Source: Streptomyces sp. NBC_00258
GTDB lineage: Bacteria > Actinomycetota > Actinomycetes > Streptomycetales > Streptomycetaceae
Direction: 5' to 3'
Length of the DNA: 64,000 bases
NCBI RefSeq assembly: GCF_036182465.1
Contig: NZ_CP108081.1
Coordinates: 9,982,001-10,046,000 of the forward strand
Shown: in pieces, positions 1 to 8,602 of the stretch
Numbering within the stretch: position 1 is the first letter of the stretch
Layout of the letters: each line of letters begins with the position of its first letter
The notes under the pieces: model-generated
What the model was told of the DNA's origin: nothing
Seen by the model: only the letters and a program-made list of their open reading frames with translations
Database searches by the model: none
Made by a program: the position numbers and the translations under genes

Positions 1-1114
1 GAGGCCCGAATCCCTGCCCCGTAGGCCACGGGGAGTGCCCCTGGCCGGGCGGCGGCCAGGTGGCGGGGTTCCCCTGCCCGGGCGCCACCGAGGACTCCTG
101 CGCGGCCGACGGCGCGTACCACTGTGAGCCGTTCGCGTGGCTCTGTGACGCCCTGGGCGCCTCCGGGACACGGGGTGCGGCCGTATGGGTGGGCCCCTTC
201 GCCCAGGGCGGCTCCGAGCCGGGGTCGATCTGGGTCCGGGGATGCGACTGCGGCGTCAGGATCGCGGACAGTGCGCCCTCGGCCTCCTCCGCGGTGATCC
301 GGTGGACGGGGTTCTTGGTGAGCATGGCGGCCAGGAGCGATTCCAGCGCGCCCGCGCGCAGCGTCGGACGAGGCTCCTCCAGCACGACGGCGGTGAGCGC
401 CGCGAGCCCCGAGTCGCGGTCGAAGGGGCCGTAGCCCTCGACGGCGTAGTAGAGCGTGCAGCCCAGCGAGAACAGGTCGGCCGCCGCGGTGGGCGGCCCG
501 CCCTGGGCCCGCTCGGGCGCCAGGTAACCGGCGGTGCCCACCAGTACCGAGGTCTGCGTGTACCGCGTCTCGCCGCCGTCGGGCTGCACGGAGATGCCGT
601 AGTCCGTGAGCAGGACCCGGGCGTACGGCGACCCGGCGCGGTCCGGGGCCAGCAGGATGTTGGCGGGCTTCACGTCACGGTGCATGACGCCCCGCTCGTG
701 CCCGGCGGTCAGCGCGTCGAGCACGGCGAGTCCGACGCGGGCGCACTCGGCGGGAGCCAGCGGCCCGCGCTGGGTGACCAGGGCGTGCAGGTCGAGCGCG
801 CCCGGCACGTACTCCATGACGATCCAGGGCAGGCCCTCGTGCTCCAGGACGTCGTGCACGGTCACCACATGCGGGTGGCCGCGCAGCCCCGCGGCGTGCC
901 GGGCCTCGGCACGGGCCCGGGCGACCCTGGCCGAGCGGTCGCCGTCCTCGCCCGGGCTGCGGAACACGATCTCCTTGAGCGCGACCTCGCACGCCAGTCG
1001 CTGGTCGTGGGCGAGCCAGACATGTCCCATGCCGCCGCTGCCCAGCCGGTTCAGCAGAAGGTACCGGCCGGCGATGACCCGGCCGACTCCCGACTGCGGT
1101 GATCCTGATGCCAT
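1..1114 (-). CDS. Serine/threonine protein kinase, C-terminus beyond window
   Basis: Eukaryotic-type Hanks kinase that phosphorylates Ser/Thr on target proteins. The reading frame is open from ATG at 1114 to base 1, about 371 codons, so the C-terminus is missing. The order of motifs is a glycine-rich loop (GSGGMGHVW) near residue 25, an invariant Lys (VALKE), the catalytic loop HRDVKPANILL near residue 143, DYG in place of DFG, and APERAQGG after the activation segment. The kinase domain ends near residue 280. The visible remainder is Gly/Pro/Trp-rich and probably a juxtamembrane linker, but no membrane helix is reached. It is followed 3 kb-scale downstream on the same strand by no partner; instead the PASTA lipoprotein lies just upstream of it, suggesting a sensor/kinase pair. 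Substrates are unknown. Confidence 0.9.
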   Translation of the reverse strand, partial: MASGSPQSGVGRVIAGRYLLLNRLGSGGMGHVWLAHDQRLACEVALKEIVFRSPGEDGDRSARVARARAEARHAAGLRGHPHVVTVHDVLEHEGLPWIVMEYVPGALDLHALVTQRGPLAPAECARVGLAVLDALTAGHERGVMHRDVKPANILLAPDRAGSPYARVLLTDYGISVQPDGGETRYTQTSVLVGTAGYLAPERAQGGPPTAAADLFSLGCTLYYAVEGYGPFDRDSGLAALTAVVLEEPRPTLRAGALESLLAAMLTKNPVHRITAEEAEGALSAILTPQSHPRTQIDPGSEPPWAKGPTHTAAPRVPEAPRASQSHANGSQWYAPSAAQESSVAPGQGNPATWPPPGQGHSPWPTGQGFGP

Positions 1115-1146
1115 CCGGTCACTCCCGGGGTTCGGCTCTGGGGGGC

Positions 1147-2544
1147 TCACGCCGGACCGACAGCGGGCTCGCCCGGAGCCGGCGCACTGGACGAGCCGGG
1201 TTCGCTCGACGCGGGTTCACTGGTCGCCGGCTCGCTCCGCGTGGGTTCGGCGGACGTGGGCCCCGCGGACGTGGGGTCGGTGGAGGTCGGCTCGACGGTG
1301 GGCGGCGCGCTCGACGCGGTGGGGGTGGTCGGGACGGCCGTCGTGGGTTCGCTCGACGTGGGTTCGCCGGTGGTGGGCCGGTCGGTGGTGGGTTCGCTCG
1401 ACGTCGGGCCGCCCGTGTCCGGGTCGTCCGTGGTGGGTTCGCCCGACGTCGGGCCGTCAGTGGTCGGCCCGTCCGTGGTCGGTTCCTCGGTGCTCGGCCC
1501 ACCCGATGTCGGGTCGTCCGATGTCGGGCCGTCCGTGCTCGGCCCGTCGGACGTGTCCGACTTCGGAGGCGTACCCGGTTCCTCGCCGTCGTCGGCGACG
1601 CTCAGGGCCACCGCCTCCCCGAACCGCAACTCGGTCCCCGGCCCCGGATCGGAGCCCGTCACCGCCGCGTCCCCCGAAGGGAGTCCGTCCGAGAACGTCG
1701 CCGCCAGCCCGAGCTCGGACAGCCGCTGACTGGCCTGGTCGAAGGTCATCCCCGTCACGCGCGGCACCGCGTGCTGCTTCGTCGCGTCGAACGCCCTGTC
1801 CTTCTCGCCCGAGCTGCCGACGGGGCGGTTGATGCCCCGGTCCGGGTCGTCCACGTCGACCAGGGCGATCCGCTCCAGCGGCCGGGGCGCGGGCTTGATG
1901 GTCACCACGTCGGACTTCTCGTAGCCGTCCCACTTTTTGTTGCCGTCCTCGAACGTGACCGAGATCTTCTCGGGATCCTTGTCGAAGGACTGCAACGGAT
2001 TTCCGCACGAGCACTTCACGGCGGGAAGTCCCTGGTCGTTCACCAATACCGCGATCCCCGCCTCCAGCAATGAGTCGAAGGCGACAGCCTTGCCCTTTTT
2101 GTAGTCGTGGTTCTTCACGAGAGTGTCGTGACGCAGCAGAACGGGTGTGAGGCCGTCGATGTACCCCTCGATCCGATCAGGCGTAATGCCCACGATGCGG
2201 GCCCATTCCCGGGCCTTTTGACGGTTCCTGGGATCGGTGAGGAAATCCTTGAGACGGTCGACGTCACAGACCTTGGACTTCTGCGTACCCCCGTACAGAC
2301 CAGGGGTGTTGCCCTGCTGCAGGCCGCTGTGCGGTTGCTCCGGCCTGAGCTTCGTCTCGTCGGTGCCGAGCGAGCCGTCCTCTTCGAAAAAAGGTGCGAG
2401 TGACGGCACTCCGGCGGCGACGGCCTTCACCGCGAACAGGCGTTGTTCCGTGCATCCGCTGAGGATCACCGCAGCGGCGAGCAGTACGGCAAGCCTTCGG
2501 ACCACGGTTTTTCCAGTCCTCAGCAAGCATGCGTGAATTGTCAT
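1147..2544 (-). CDS. DUF6777/PASTA-domain lipoprotein with long Thr/Ser/Pro tail
   Basis: Predicted surface lipoprotein of 465 residues. The start at 2544 was chosen because a GGGGGGAG ribosome site lies just upstream and the signal peptide then has normal length; the cysteine of the lipobox LSGC is near residue 31. A central region of about 200 residues matches the Streptomyces DUF6777 type. It is followed by one PASTA-like repeat (VTGMTFDQASQRL, then GPGTELRFGE). The last ~125 residues are an imperfect repeat of Thr-Ser-x-Pro and Asp-Gly-Pro units, which looks like a cell-wall spanning or disordered stalk. It is transcribed in the same direction as, and ends 33 bases before, the kinase gene. 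PASTA domains bind muropeptides in other proteins, so a wall-sensing role is an inference. Confidence 0.82.
   Translation of the reverse strand: MTIHACLLRTGKTVVRRLAVLLAAAVILSGCTEQRLFAVKAVAAGVPSLAPFFEEDGSLGTDETKLRPEQPHSGLQQGNTPGLYGGTQKSKVCDVDRLKDFLTDPRNRQKAREWARIVGITPDRIEGYIDGLTPVLLRHDTLVKNHDYKKGKAVAFDSLLEAGIAVLVNDQGLPAVKCSCGNPLQSFDKDPEKISVTFEDGNKKWDGYEKSDVVTIKPAPRPLERIALVDVDDPDRGINRPVGSSGEKDRAFDATKQHAVPRVTGMTFDQASQRLSELGLAATFSDGLPSGDAAVTGSDPGPGTELRFGEAVALSVADDGEEPGTPPKSDTSDGPSTDGPTSDDPTSGGPSTEEPTTDGPTTDGPTSGEPTTDDPDTGGPTSSEPTTDRPTTGEPTSSEPTTAVPTTPTASSAPPTVEPTSTDPTSAGPTSAEPTRSEPATSEPASSEPGSSSAPAPGEPAVGPA
1235..1560 (-). repeat. Degenerate tandem repeat coding the T/S/P-rich tail
   Basis: Imperfect units of about 12-15 bases (variants of gtgggttcgctcgacgtg and gtcgggccgtcc on the plus strand) encode PTSxEP, PTTDGP and PTSGEP repeats in the lipoprotein tail. 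Copy number is likely to vary between strains. Confidence 0.7.
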
Positions 2545-2682
2545 GACCGCTCCCCCCAGCGGATCCCCCGTAACCCTGCAGAGCGGAAGCAGGGCGTCAC
2601 GCATCATGCTACTGAATGGAAAAGCCTTTCAGTCAAGGGGAATTCTTAGTGTGTACGGAGTGACCGAAAGGGGAAAAGGGGC

Positions 2683-3633
2683 TCAGTGACCGCGTGCGTT
2701 GAGTGAGGCCAGATAGGCGTTGTACGCCTCGAGTTCCTTGTCGCCGTCACGGTCGGCGGCCCGGTCCGCGCGCCGCGCCTGCCGCTCCTCGGAGCGGTGC
2801 CACTGGAAGAGCAGCGCGAGGAGCACGAGCACGGACGGGATCTCGCTGAACGCCCAGGCGATACCACCCGCCGCGGTCTGGTCGGCGAGCGCGTCGATGC
2901 CGAGCGAGGCGGGCGGGTTCTTGTACGTCTCGACCATCGGCTCGGACGCCATCATCAGCGCGATACCGAAGAACGCGTGGAACGGCATGCCCGCGAACAG
3001 CTCCAGCATCCGCATCAGATAGCCGGGCCGGTGCGGGCCGGGGTCGACGCCCATGATCGGCCAGAAGAACACCAGACCGACGGCGAGGAAGTGGCACATC
3101 ATCGCGACGTGGCCGGTCTTGGAGTCCATCAGGAAGTCGAAGATCGGGGTGAAGTACAGCGCGTACAGGCTCGCGATGAACAGCGGGATCGTGAACGCCG
3201 GATGCGTGACGACCTTCATGAACCGGCTGTGCAGAAACATCAGGAGCACTTCGCGCGGCCCCTTGCGGTCGCGGCCGGCCGTCGGCAGCGCGCGCAGGGC
3301 GAGCGTGATGGGCGCGCCGAGCAGGATGAGGATCGGCGACAGCATGCTGATCACCATGTGCTGCACCATGTGCACGCTGAACATGACCATGCCGTAGTCG
3401 TTGAGCCCGGTGCACAGCACGAGCATGACGCTCAGGACGCCGACGACGAACGACACGGTCCGCCCGACCGGCCAGGCGTCACCACGCCGGACCAGCCGCA
3501 CCACACCCCACCCGTACAGCGCGAGCCCCAGCAGGCAGGCCACGAGGAAGAACGGGTCCGGTGACCACTGAAGTCCCCGCCCCAGCGTGAACGGCGGCAG
3601 ATCCATCATCATGCCGGGCCCGCTGTGATCCAT
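2683..3633 (-). CDS. CtaG_caa3-family membrane protein (cytochrome c oxidase assembly type)
   Basis: Integral membrane protein of 316 residues with about seven hydrophobic helices. It belongs to the caa3-type CtaG family, whose members aid copper loading of cytochrome oxidase or copper handling. Family marks include the Met/His-rich N-terminus (MDHSGPGMMM), HMVQHMVISM near residue 95, an MCHFLAVG helix, and GMPFHAFFGIALM. ATG at 3633 is preferred to one 30 bases upstream because AGGAG lies 7 bases before it. The soluble C-tail (after residue 275) is charged. No oxidase or copper genes are adjacent, so the target is not defined by context. Confidence 0.85.
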   Translation of the reverse strand: MDHSGPGMMMDLPPFTLGRGLQWSPDPFFLVACLLGLALYGWGVVRLVRRGDAWPVGRTVSFVVGVLSVMLVLCTGLNDYGMVMFSVHMVQHMVISMLSPILILLGAPITLALRALPTAGRDRKGPREVLLMFLHSRFMKVVTHPAFTIPLFIASLYALYFTPIFDFLMDSKTGHVAMMCHFLAVGLVFFWPIMGVDPGPHRPGYLMRMLELFAGMPFHAFFGIALMMASEPMVETYKNPPASLGIDALADQTAAGGIAWAFSEIPSVLVLLALLFQWHRSEERQARRADRAADRDGDKELEAYNAYLASLNARGH

Positions 3634-3688
3634 CCGCCGGCTCCTGTTTCGTACTGGTTGCACTGTCTGTCCGCACCCAGACTAGAAC

Positions 3689-3718
3689 TGCCCCCGGCCG
3701 CGTTGGCGACCGGGGGCA
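3689..3718 (-). terminator. Hairpin downstream of pfkA
   Basis: TGCCCCCGG and CCGGGGGCA form a 9-bp stem with a 12-base loop, 63 bases past the phosphofructokinase stop. There is no clear U-tract, as is usual for Streptomyces terminators. Confidence 0.55.
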
Positions 3719-3724
3719 CTCCTT

Positions 3725-3772
3725 CAGGGGCGCGGGGAACTGCGCGACAAGCCACGACGAACCCGCAGCCGC
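3725..3772. repeat. Dispersed GC-rich palindromic element, copy 1
   Basis: Contains the core ggggcgcggggaactgcgcg followed by acaagccacgacgaacccgcag. The same core recurs at 7660, 9840, 13579, 15474, 48336 and 61125. This copy sits immediately after the pfkA stop. Confidence 0.75.
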
Positions 3773-3780
3773 CCAACCAC

Positions 3781-4806
3781 CTACAGAACGCACTCCGCCT
3801 CGGCGTACCGCTCGTCCGGGACGGTCTTCAGCGTCTCCACGGCCTCCGCCAGCGACACCATCACGATGTCGGTCCCCCGGAGAGCCGTCATCTTCCCGAA
3901 CTCCCCCCGGTGCACGGCCTCCACCGCATGCCACCCGAACCGGGTCGCGAGCACCCGGTCGTACGCGGTGGGCGTACCCCCGCGCTGAACGTGCCCGAGG
4001 ATCACCGGACGGGCCTCCTTGCCGAGGCGCTCCTCCAGCTCGATGGAGAGCTGCCGGGCGATGCCCGCGAAGCGCTCGTGGCCGTAGACGTCCTTGCGGC
4101 CCTCGTCGTAACTCATCGTGCCCTCGCGAGGCTTCGCACCCTCCGCGGCCACGACGATCGCGAACCTCTTCCCGGCCGAGAACCGCTCGCCGACCTTCTG
4201 GGCCAACTCCTCGATGTCGAAGGGCCGTTCCGGCACGACGATCGCGTGGGCACCCGCGGCCATGCCGGAGTGCAGGGCGATCCAGCCGGTGTGGCGGCCC
4301 ATGACCTCGACGATCAGGACGCGCTGGTGGGACTCGGCGGTGGTCTTCAGCCGGTCCAGCGCCTCGGTCGCGACACCGACGGCCGTGTCGAAGCCGAAGG
4401 TGACGTCCGTGACCGCGATGTCGTTGTCGATGGTCTTCGGCACGCCGACGATCGGCAGGCCGCCGTCCGACAGGAGACGGGCCGCCTTGAGCGTGCCCTC
4501 GCCGCCGATCGGGATGATCGCGTCGAGCCCGAGCTCCTCGACATGCCCCCTGGCCCGCTCCACACCGTCACGCAGATGCGCCGGCTGGACACGGGAGGAA
4601 CCGAGCATGGTGCCGCCGCGAGCCAGGATGCCGCTCACCGCGTCGAGGTCGAGCTTGAGGTAGTCGCACTCCAGGAGGCCTTTCCAGCCGTCACGGAAGC
4701 CGATGACCTCGTCGCCGTGGTCGACGACGGCACGGTGTACGACGGACCGGATGACGGCGTTCAGGCCGGGGCAGTCGCCGCCGGACGTGAGGACACCAAT
4801 GCGCAT
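3781..4806 (-). CDS. pfkA: 6-phosphofructokinase
   Basis: Phosphorylates fructose 6-phosphate to fructose 1,6-bisphosphate in glycolysis, in the cytoplasm. The 341-residue product starts MRIGVLTSGGDCPGLNAVIR, the nucleotide-binding start of the family; ATG 4806 follows GAGAAGG. GGEGTLKAA near residue 100 has glycine at the position (E. coli 104) that favours ATP over pyrophosphate. PKTIDNDI supplies the catalytic Asp and the Lys of the group III (actinobacterial) enzymes, and MGRHTGW and PEvpfd-type substrate loops follow. Streptomyces carry several paralogues; the neighbourhood matches the pfkA3 locus of S. coelicolor by my recollection. It appears to be transcribed alone, with 165 bases to the gatD stop upstream. 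Confidence 0.95.
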   Translation of the reverse strand: MRIGVLTSGGDCPGLNAVIRSVVHRAVVDHGDEVIGFRDGWKGLLECDYLKLDLDAVSGILARGGTMLGSSRVQPAHLRDGVERARGHVEELGLDAIIPIGGEGTLKAARLLSDGGLPIVGVPKTIDNDIAVTDVTFGFDTAVGVATEALDRLKTTAESHQRVLIVEVMGRHTGWIALHSGMAAGAHAIVVPERPFDIEELAQKVGERFSAGKRFAIVVAAEGAKPREGTMSYDEGRKDVYGHERFAGIARQLSIELEERLGKEARPVILGHVQRGGTPTAYDRVLATRFGWHAVEAVHRGEFGKMTALRGTDIVMVSLAEAVETLKTVPDERYAEAECVL

Positions 4807-4916
4807 AGCCCGAAATACCTTCTCAACGTGGGCCGGGAACCGGACCACGCTGTCCGGCGGGACGCCGCCACCCTACCGGCGGCAGGGGGCGGGTCCGCAT
4901 CGTGCGTCCGCCTGCT

Positions 4917-4946
4917 GGACGTCCCCGCACAGGTGAGCGGACGTCC
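4917..4946 (-). terminator. GGACGTCC hairpin downstream of gatD
   Basis: Two copies of the self-complementary octamer GGACGTCC at 4917-4924 and 4939-4946 can pair with a 14-base loop, 26 bases past the gatD stop. It lies in the 165-base gap before pfkA. Confidence 0.5.
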
Positions 4947-4971
4947 TGCCAGACGGGCTGCGGCCGGGAGG

Positions 4972-5700
4972 TCAGGCGGGCTGCTGAGCAGCCGCGATGC
5001 GCTCCGAGCGCAGCGCCTCGTACCAGCGGTCGTCGATCGGCGGCAGCGCGTTGACGTCGAGGGCCAGCTTCAGCAGCAGGTCCGCGATCAGCGGGTTGCG
5101 GGCGAGCACGGGCCCGTGCATGTACGTGCCGAAGACCGTGTCGTTGTACGCGCCCTCCGTGCCGTCGCCCGTGCCGTTGCCCTTGCCGAGCCGCACGTTC
5201 GCGAACGGGCGGGCCGTGGGGCCGAGGTGCGTGATGCCCTGGTGGTTCTCGAAGCCGGTGAGCGGAGGCAGACCCAGACGCGCGTCGATGTCGCCCAGCA
5301 CGTCACCGACGCACCGCTCGCCCTCGCCGCGCGTGGAGACCACGTCGAGCAGGCCGAGACCCGACTCGCGCTGACCGAGGTCGTTGATGAACTCGTGGCC
5401 GAGGATCTGGTAGCCGGCGCAGACCGAGAAGACGATCGCGCCGTTGCCGACCGCGCGGTGCAGACCGCCGTCGCGGCGCAGCCGCTCGGCCGCGAGCCGC
5501 TGCGGCCGGTCCTCGCCGCCGCCGATGAGGTAGATGTCACCGGAGGTGGGGATCGCCTGGTCGCTGCGTACGTCGAGACGGGCCACGTCCAGACCGCGCT
5601 GCCGGGCCCGGCGCTCGACGACGAGGGCGTTGCCCTGGTCGCCGTACGTGCTCAGCAGGTCCGGGTAGATCCACACCAGCCGCAGGCTGTTGTCACTCAT
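4972..5700 (-). CDS. gatD: Lipid II isoglutaminyl synthase, glutamine amidotransferase subunit GatD
   Basis: Class I (CobB/CobQ-like) glutaminase of 242 residues that supplies ammonia to MurT for amidation of D-Glu to D-isoglutamine in lipid II. The nucleophile is in FSVCAGYQILG near residue 94 and the catalytic His is in TYMHGPVLARNP near residue 190. ATG 5700 follows GGAGGACC, giving MSDNSLRLVWIYPD, a standard start. It lies 19 bases after murT, so the two subunits are co-transcribed and probably made in equal amounts. This modification is essential or near essential in many Gram-positive bacteria. Confidence 0.95.
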   Translation of the reverse strand: MSDNSLRLVWIYPDLLSTYGDQGNALVVERRARQRGLDVARLDVRSDQAIPTSGDIYLIGGGEDRPQRLAAERLRRDGGLHRAVGNGAIVFSVCAGYQILGHEFINDLGQRESGLGLLDVVSTRGEGERCVGDVLGDIDARLGLPPLTGFENHQGITHLGPTARPFANVRLGKGNGTGDGTEGAYNDTVFGTYMHGPVLARNPLIADLLLKLALDVNALPPIDDRWYEALRSERIAAAQQPA

Positions 5701-5719
5701 TCTCTTGGTCCTCCGGGGT

Positions 5720-6958
5720 TCAGTTGCCGACACGACGCCGCAGGTCCTGGAAGGCGGTGTAGTTCGCGACGACCTCGATGCGTCCGGGCGGTGCCATCTG
5801 CACGGCCTGGTCGAGGTTCTCGCAGACCTGGAACTGCTGGCCCGCAACCTCGAGGCGGACGGCCAGGTCCAGCTTCCGGTCGCCGAGCACGAAGATCGGG
5901 TGGCCGGTCAGCTGCGTGTAGTCGACGTCCCACAGCCAGGAGGTGTCGGTGCCGTCGGCGCCGCGCGCGTTCACCGAAAGGATCACCGGCGTCGGCGGCG
6001 GGTCGATCAGGGAGAACGTCTCCAGCCAGCCCGCCGGGTTCTTGGCGAGCAGCAGGCGAAGGTCGCGCTGCATGAACTGGACGACGTCGTAGCGGCCTGC
6101 CACCGCCTGCACCTGGTACATGCGTTCCAGGGCGACCTGCGGAGGCACGCCGAAGACGGCGGCGACGGCGGCCGACGACGCGGCGTTCGCCTTGTTGGCG
6201 CGTCCCGGCAGCTGGAGGTGGATCGGCCAGGCGGAACCGTGCGGGTCGAGGACGTGGTCGCCGGAGAGCGCCCAACTCGGCGTGGGACGGCGGAAACCGC
6301 AGTCGCCGCAGAACCAGTCGTCACCGGGGCGCTGCATCACACCGCCACAGGACGGGCAGGACCAGGCGTCGTCCTTCCACATCTGACCGGCGGCCACCCA
6401 CACCACGTTCGGCGAGGAGGACGCGGCCCATACGACCAGCGGGTCGTCCGCGTTGGCCACGACGACGGCCTTCGAGCCCGCCAGGCCCTCACGCCAGTGC
6501 TCGGCCATCATGCGGGTCTCGGCCGCGCGGTCGAGCTGGTCGCGGGAGAGGTTGAGCAGGGCGATGCACTTGGGATCCGTGTCCCGCGCCACACCGGAGA
6601 GGTACTTCTCGTCCACCTCGATGACCGCGTACCGCGATTCCGAGCCGCCGGCCAGCGCGGACGTGATGCCGGCGGGCATGTTCGCCCCCAGCGCGTTCGA
6701 GACGACGGGGCCCGCCGCGCGCAGCGCCTCCGCGATCAGACGCGTCGTGGTGGTCTTCCCGTTGGTGGCCGACACCAGGATGACGTCCAGGTGCTGGGCC
6801 AGACTGGCCAGCAGGTCGGGGTCGAGTTTGAGCGCCACCCGGCCGCCGATCACCGATCCGCTGCCACGGCCCGCGGCGCGTGATGCCGCTGCGACCGCCT
6901 TGCCCGCCGTCACGGCCAGCTTGGCCCGCGGCGACAGCGGGTCCGAGTTGCCTGCCAT
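5720..6958 (-). CDS. murT: Lipid II isoglutaminyl synthase, Mur ligase-like subunit MurT
   Basis: ATP-dependent Mur ligase-type subunit of 412 residues that activates the glutamate carboxylate of lipid II and receives ammonia from GatD. The P-loop is SATNGKTTTTRL near residue 60. A four-cysteine zinc ribbon (CPSCGG and CGDCG, residues ~205-227) and the DUF1727 C-terminal domain with VILSVNARGADGTDTSW follow. ATG 6958 is preceded by AAGGAGGA at 8 bases, better than the in-frame ATG 48 bases upstream. First gene of the murT-gatD operon; the divergent def gene starts 143 bases away. Confidence 0.95.
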   Translation of the reverse strand: MAGNSDPLSPRAKLAVTAGKAVAAASRAAGRGSGSVIGGRVALKLDPDLLASLAQHLDVILVSATNGKTTTTRLIAEALRAAGPVVSNALGANMPAGITSALAGGSESRYAVIEVDEKYLSGVARDTDPKCIALLNLSRDQLDRAAETRMMAEHWREGLAGSKAVVVANADDPLVVWAASSSPNVVWVAAGQMWKDDAWSCPSCGGVMQRPGDDWFCGDCGFRRPTPSWALSGDHVLDPHGSAWPIHLQLPGRANKANAASSAAVAAVFGVPPQVALERMYQVQAVAGRYDVVQFMQRDLRLLLAKNPAGWLETFSLIDPPPTPVILSVNARGADGTDTSWLWDVDYTQLTGHPIFVLGDRKLDLAVRLEVAGQQFQVCENLDQAVQMAPPGRIEVVANYTAFQDLRRRVGN

Positions 6959-7101
6959 CAGTTCCCGATCCTCCTTGCGTACGGCGCCGCGCACTGCTCC
7001 CGGCAACGTGTGGCCCTCAGCCTATCGAGATCCACTCACCGGCCCGAATCGCGGCACCACCGCGGCACCCGCGCGACATTGAGGACCGTACCCTTGCCGC
7101 C

Positions 7102-7641
7102 ATGCGACACGGCTCGATCCCGGGCGCCCGAGGGCGCGTCCTTCCTCTGTCTTTGCTCGGCGACCCCGTGTTGCACACACGGTGTGAAGAAGTCACGGAG
7201 TTCGGGCCCCAACTGGCGCGGCTCGTCGAGAACATGTTCTCGACGATGTACGCGGCGCAGGGTGTCGGTCTTGCCGCGAATCAGGTCGGAGAATCGTTGC
7301 GGGTCTTCGTATACGACTGCCCTGATGACGAGGAGCGGCGGCATGTGGGGCATGTGGTGAACCCACGGCTCGTCGAGGCGGACGGGCTGGTGCTGCGGGG
7401 GCCCGAGGGGTGTCTGTCTCTGCCGGGGCTGGAGGCGGGGACCGAGCGGTACGACCACGCCGTGGTGGAGGGGGTCACCGTGGATGGTGAACCCGTGCGG
7501 ATTCATGGCACCGGGTGGTTCGCCCGGTGCCTTCAGCACGAGTGCGATCACCTTGACGGTGGGCTGTATGTGGATCGGGTTCGTGGGTGGCGTCGCCGGA
7601 GGGTGATGTGGCAGGCGGGGCGGGCCTCTTGGGGGCGTTGA
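7102..7641 (+). CDS. def: Peptide deformylase
   Basis: Removes the N-formyl group from nascent proteins; iron or zinc metalloenzyme. The 179-residue product carries all three family motifs in order: GVGLAANQVG (~55), EGCLSLPG (~100) with the metal-binding Cys, and HECDHLDG (~143) with the two metal His and catalytic Glu. ATG 7102 is used; only weak ribosome pairing is visible, so either a leaderless start or a longer N-terminus is possible. It is convergent with the TetR gene, with the palindromic element between them. Streptomyces usually have several def copies, so this one need not be essential. Confidence 0.93.
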   Translation: MRHGSIPGARGRVLPLSLLGDPVLHTRCEEVTEFGPQLARLVENMFSTMYAAQGVGLAANQVGESLRVFVYDCPDDEERRHVGHVVNPRLVEADGLVLRGPEGCLSLPGLEAGTERYDHAVVEGVTVDGEPVRIHGTGWFARCLQHECDHLDGGLYVDRVRGWRRRRVMWQAGRASWGR

Positions 7642-7659
7642 GGGTCGGCAGGCGACTGC

Positions 7660-7737
7660 GAGTGCGTCGTGGCTTGTCGCGCAGTTCCCCGCGCCCCTCA
7701 AGGGGCGCGGGGAACTGCGCGATCGGCCCCCACCGGC
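7660..7737. terminator. Dispersed palindromic element, copy 2, forming a 22-bp hairpin
   Basis: TCGCGCAGTTCCCCGCGCCCCT at 7677-7698 is followed two bases later by its exact reverse complement at 7701-7722. It lies between the convergent def and TetR genes and would serve as a two-way terminator. It is the best-formed copy of the repeated element. Confidence 0.8.
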
Positions 7738-7788
7738 CCGCGGTAAACGAACCGCACATCCAGAACGAACCGCACATTCAGCGGAACG

Positions 7789-8433
7789 CTAGAACGCCGG
7801 GCCGCCCAGCTTGTCGCCCGCCGCTGCCAGGCGGCCCCACAGGAGGTCGGCCAGGGCTCGGACCAACTCCGCGCGGGCGCAGGGGCGTTCGCCGAGCCAC
7901 CAGTCGCCTGCGGCGTGCATCATGCCGACGATGCCGTGGCCCCAGACGCGGGCGAGCTGCTGGCTGTCCGGGCCGAGGTCGACGCGCTCCTCGATGACCT
8001 CGGCGAGCTCCTCGCCCATGCGGCGCAGCAGGGGAGCGGAATGCTGCCCGGCGTCGAAGCCCTGGTCGCTCTGCGGGCCGCCCTCCGACGGATGCATCAG
8101 GAAGCGGTACACCTGCGGGCGTGCCTCGATCGCCGCGAGGTACGTGTCGAGCGTGGCCTCCACGCGTTCCCGGCGCTCGGCCGGTGCGTCCAGGGCCGCG
8201 CGCAGCGCTCCGAGGAGGGCGTCCGTGTGCCGCTTGGCGAGAGCCGCGTACAGTCCACTCTTGTCGCCGAAGTGGCGGTACAGAATCGGCTTGGTGATGC
8301 CCGCCTCCGCCGCGATGGCGTTCATCGACGCACTGGGGCCGTCGCGGAGCACCACCCGGTCGGCGGCCTCCAGCAGCTCGCGCCGTCGGCGGTCGGCGGA
8401 CCTCTGCTGATCGGTCCGCTGCGTGGTGTCCAT
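7789..8433 (-). CDS. TetR family transcriptional regulator
   Basis: DNA-binding repressor of 214 residues. The helix-turn-helix lies at residues ~30-60 (SMNAIAAEAGITKPILYRHFGDKSGLYAAL). The C-terminal ligand-binding domain has the hydrophobic DxxWWLGE helix of the TetR_C family. ATG 8433 follows GGGGAGAG. It is divergent from an acyl-CoA dehydrogenase with a palindrome-rich 169-base gap, so it most likely represses that gene and itself in response to an acyl-CoA or fatty acid; the ligand is an inference from context. Confidence 0.92.
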   Translation of the reverse strand: MDTTQRTDQQRSADRRRRELLEAADRVVLRDGPSASMNAIAAEAGITKPILYRHFGDKSGLYAALAKRHTDALLGALRAALDAPAERRERVEATLDTYLAAIEARPQVYRFLMHPSEGGPQSDQGFDAGQHSAPLLRRMGEELAEVIEERVDLGPDSQQLARVWGHGIVGMMHAAGDWWLGERPCARAELVRALADLLWGRLAAAGDKLGGPAF

Positions 8434-8540
8434 GTGCTCTCCCCACCCGTGCTTATTCGGTGACGCCTGCGCAACGTAACACCCGCACAGGATTCTGCCT
8501 CGAACGGGCTGCCGAGCGGGAACGGGGAGTTGACATTTCC

Positions 8541-8577
8541 TACCCGCCGGTAACAAGCTACCGTTACCGCAAGTAAC
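8541..8577. promoter_or_regulatory. Overlapping inverted repeats, likely TetR operator
   Basis: Three inverted repeats overlap: TACCcgccGGTA (8541-8552), GGTAACaagctaccGTTACC (8549-8568) and GTTACcgcaaGTAAC (8563-8577). A TTGACA -35-like hexamer lies just upstream at 8530-8535. The cluster sits 26 bases before the acyl-CoA dehydrogenase start and so could block its promoter. Confidence 0.65.
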
Positions 8578-8602
8578 ACGTGAGTGCAGCGCTGGAGGGG
8601 AC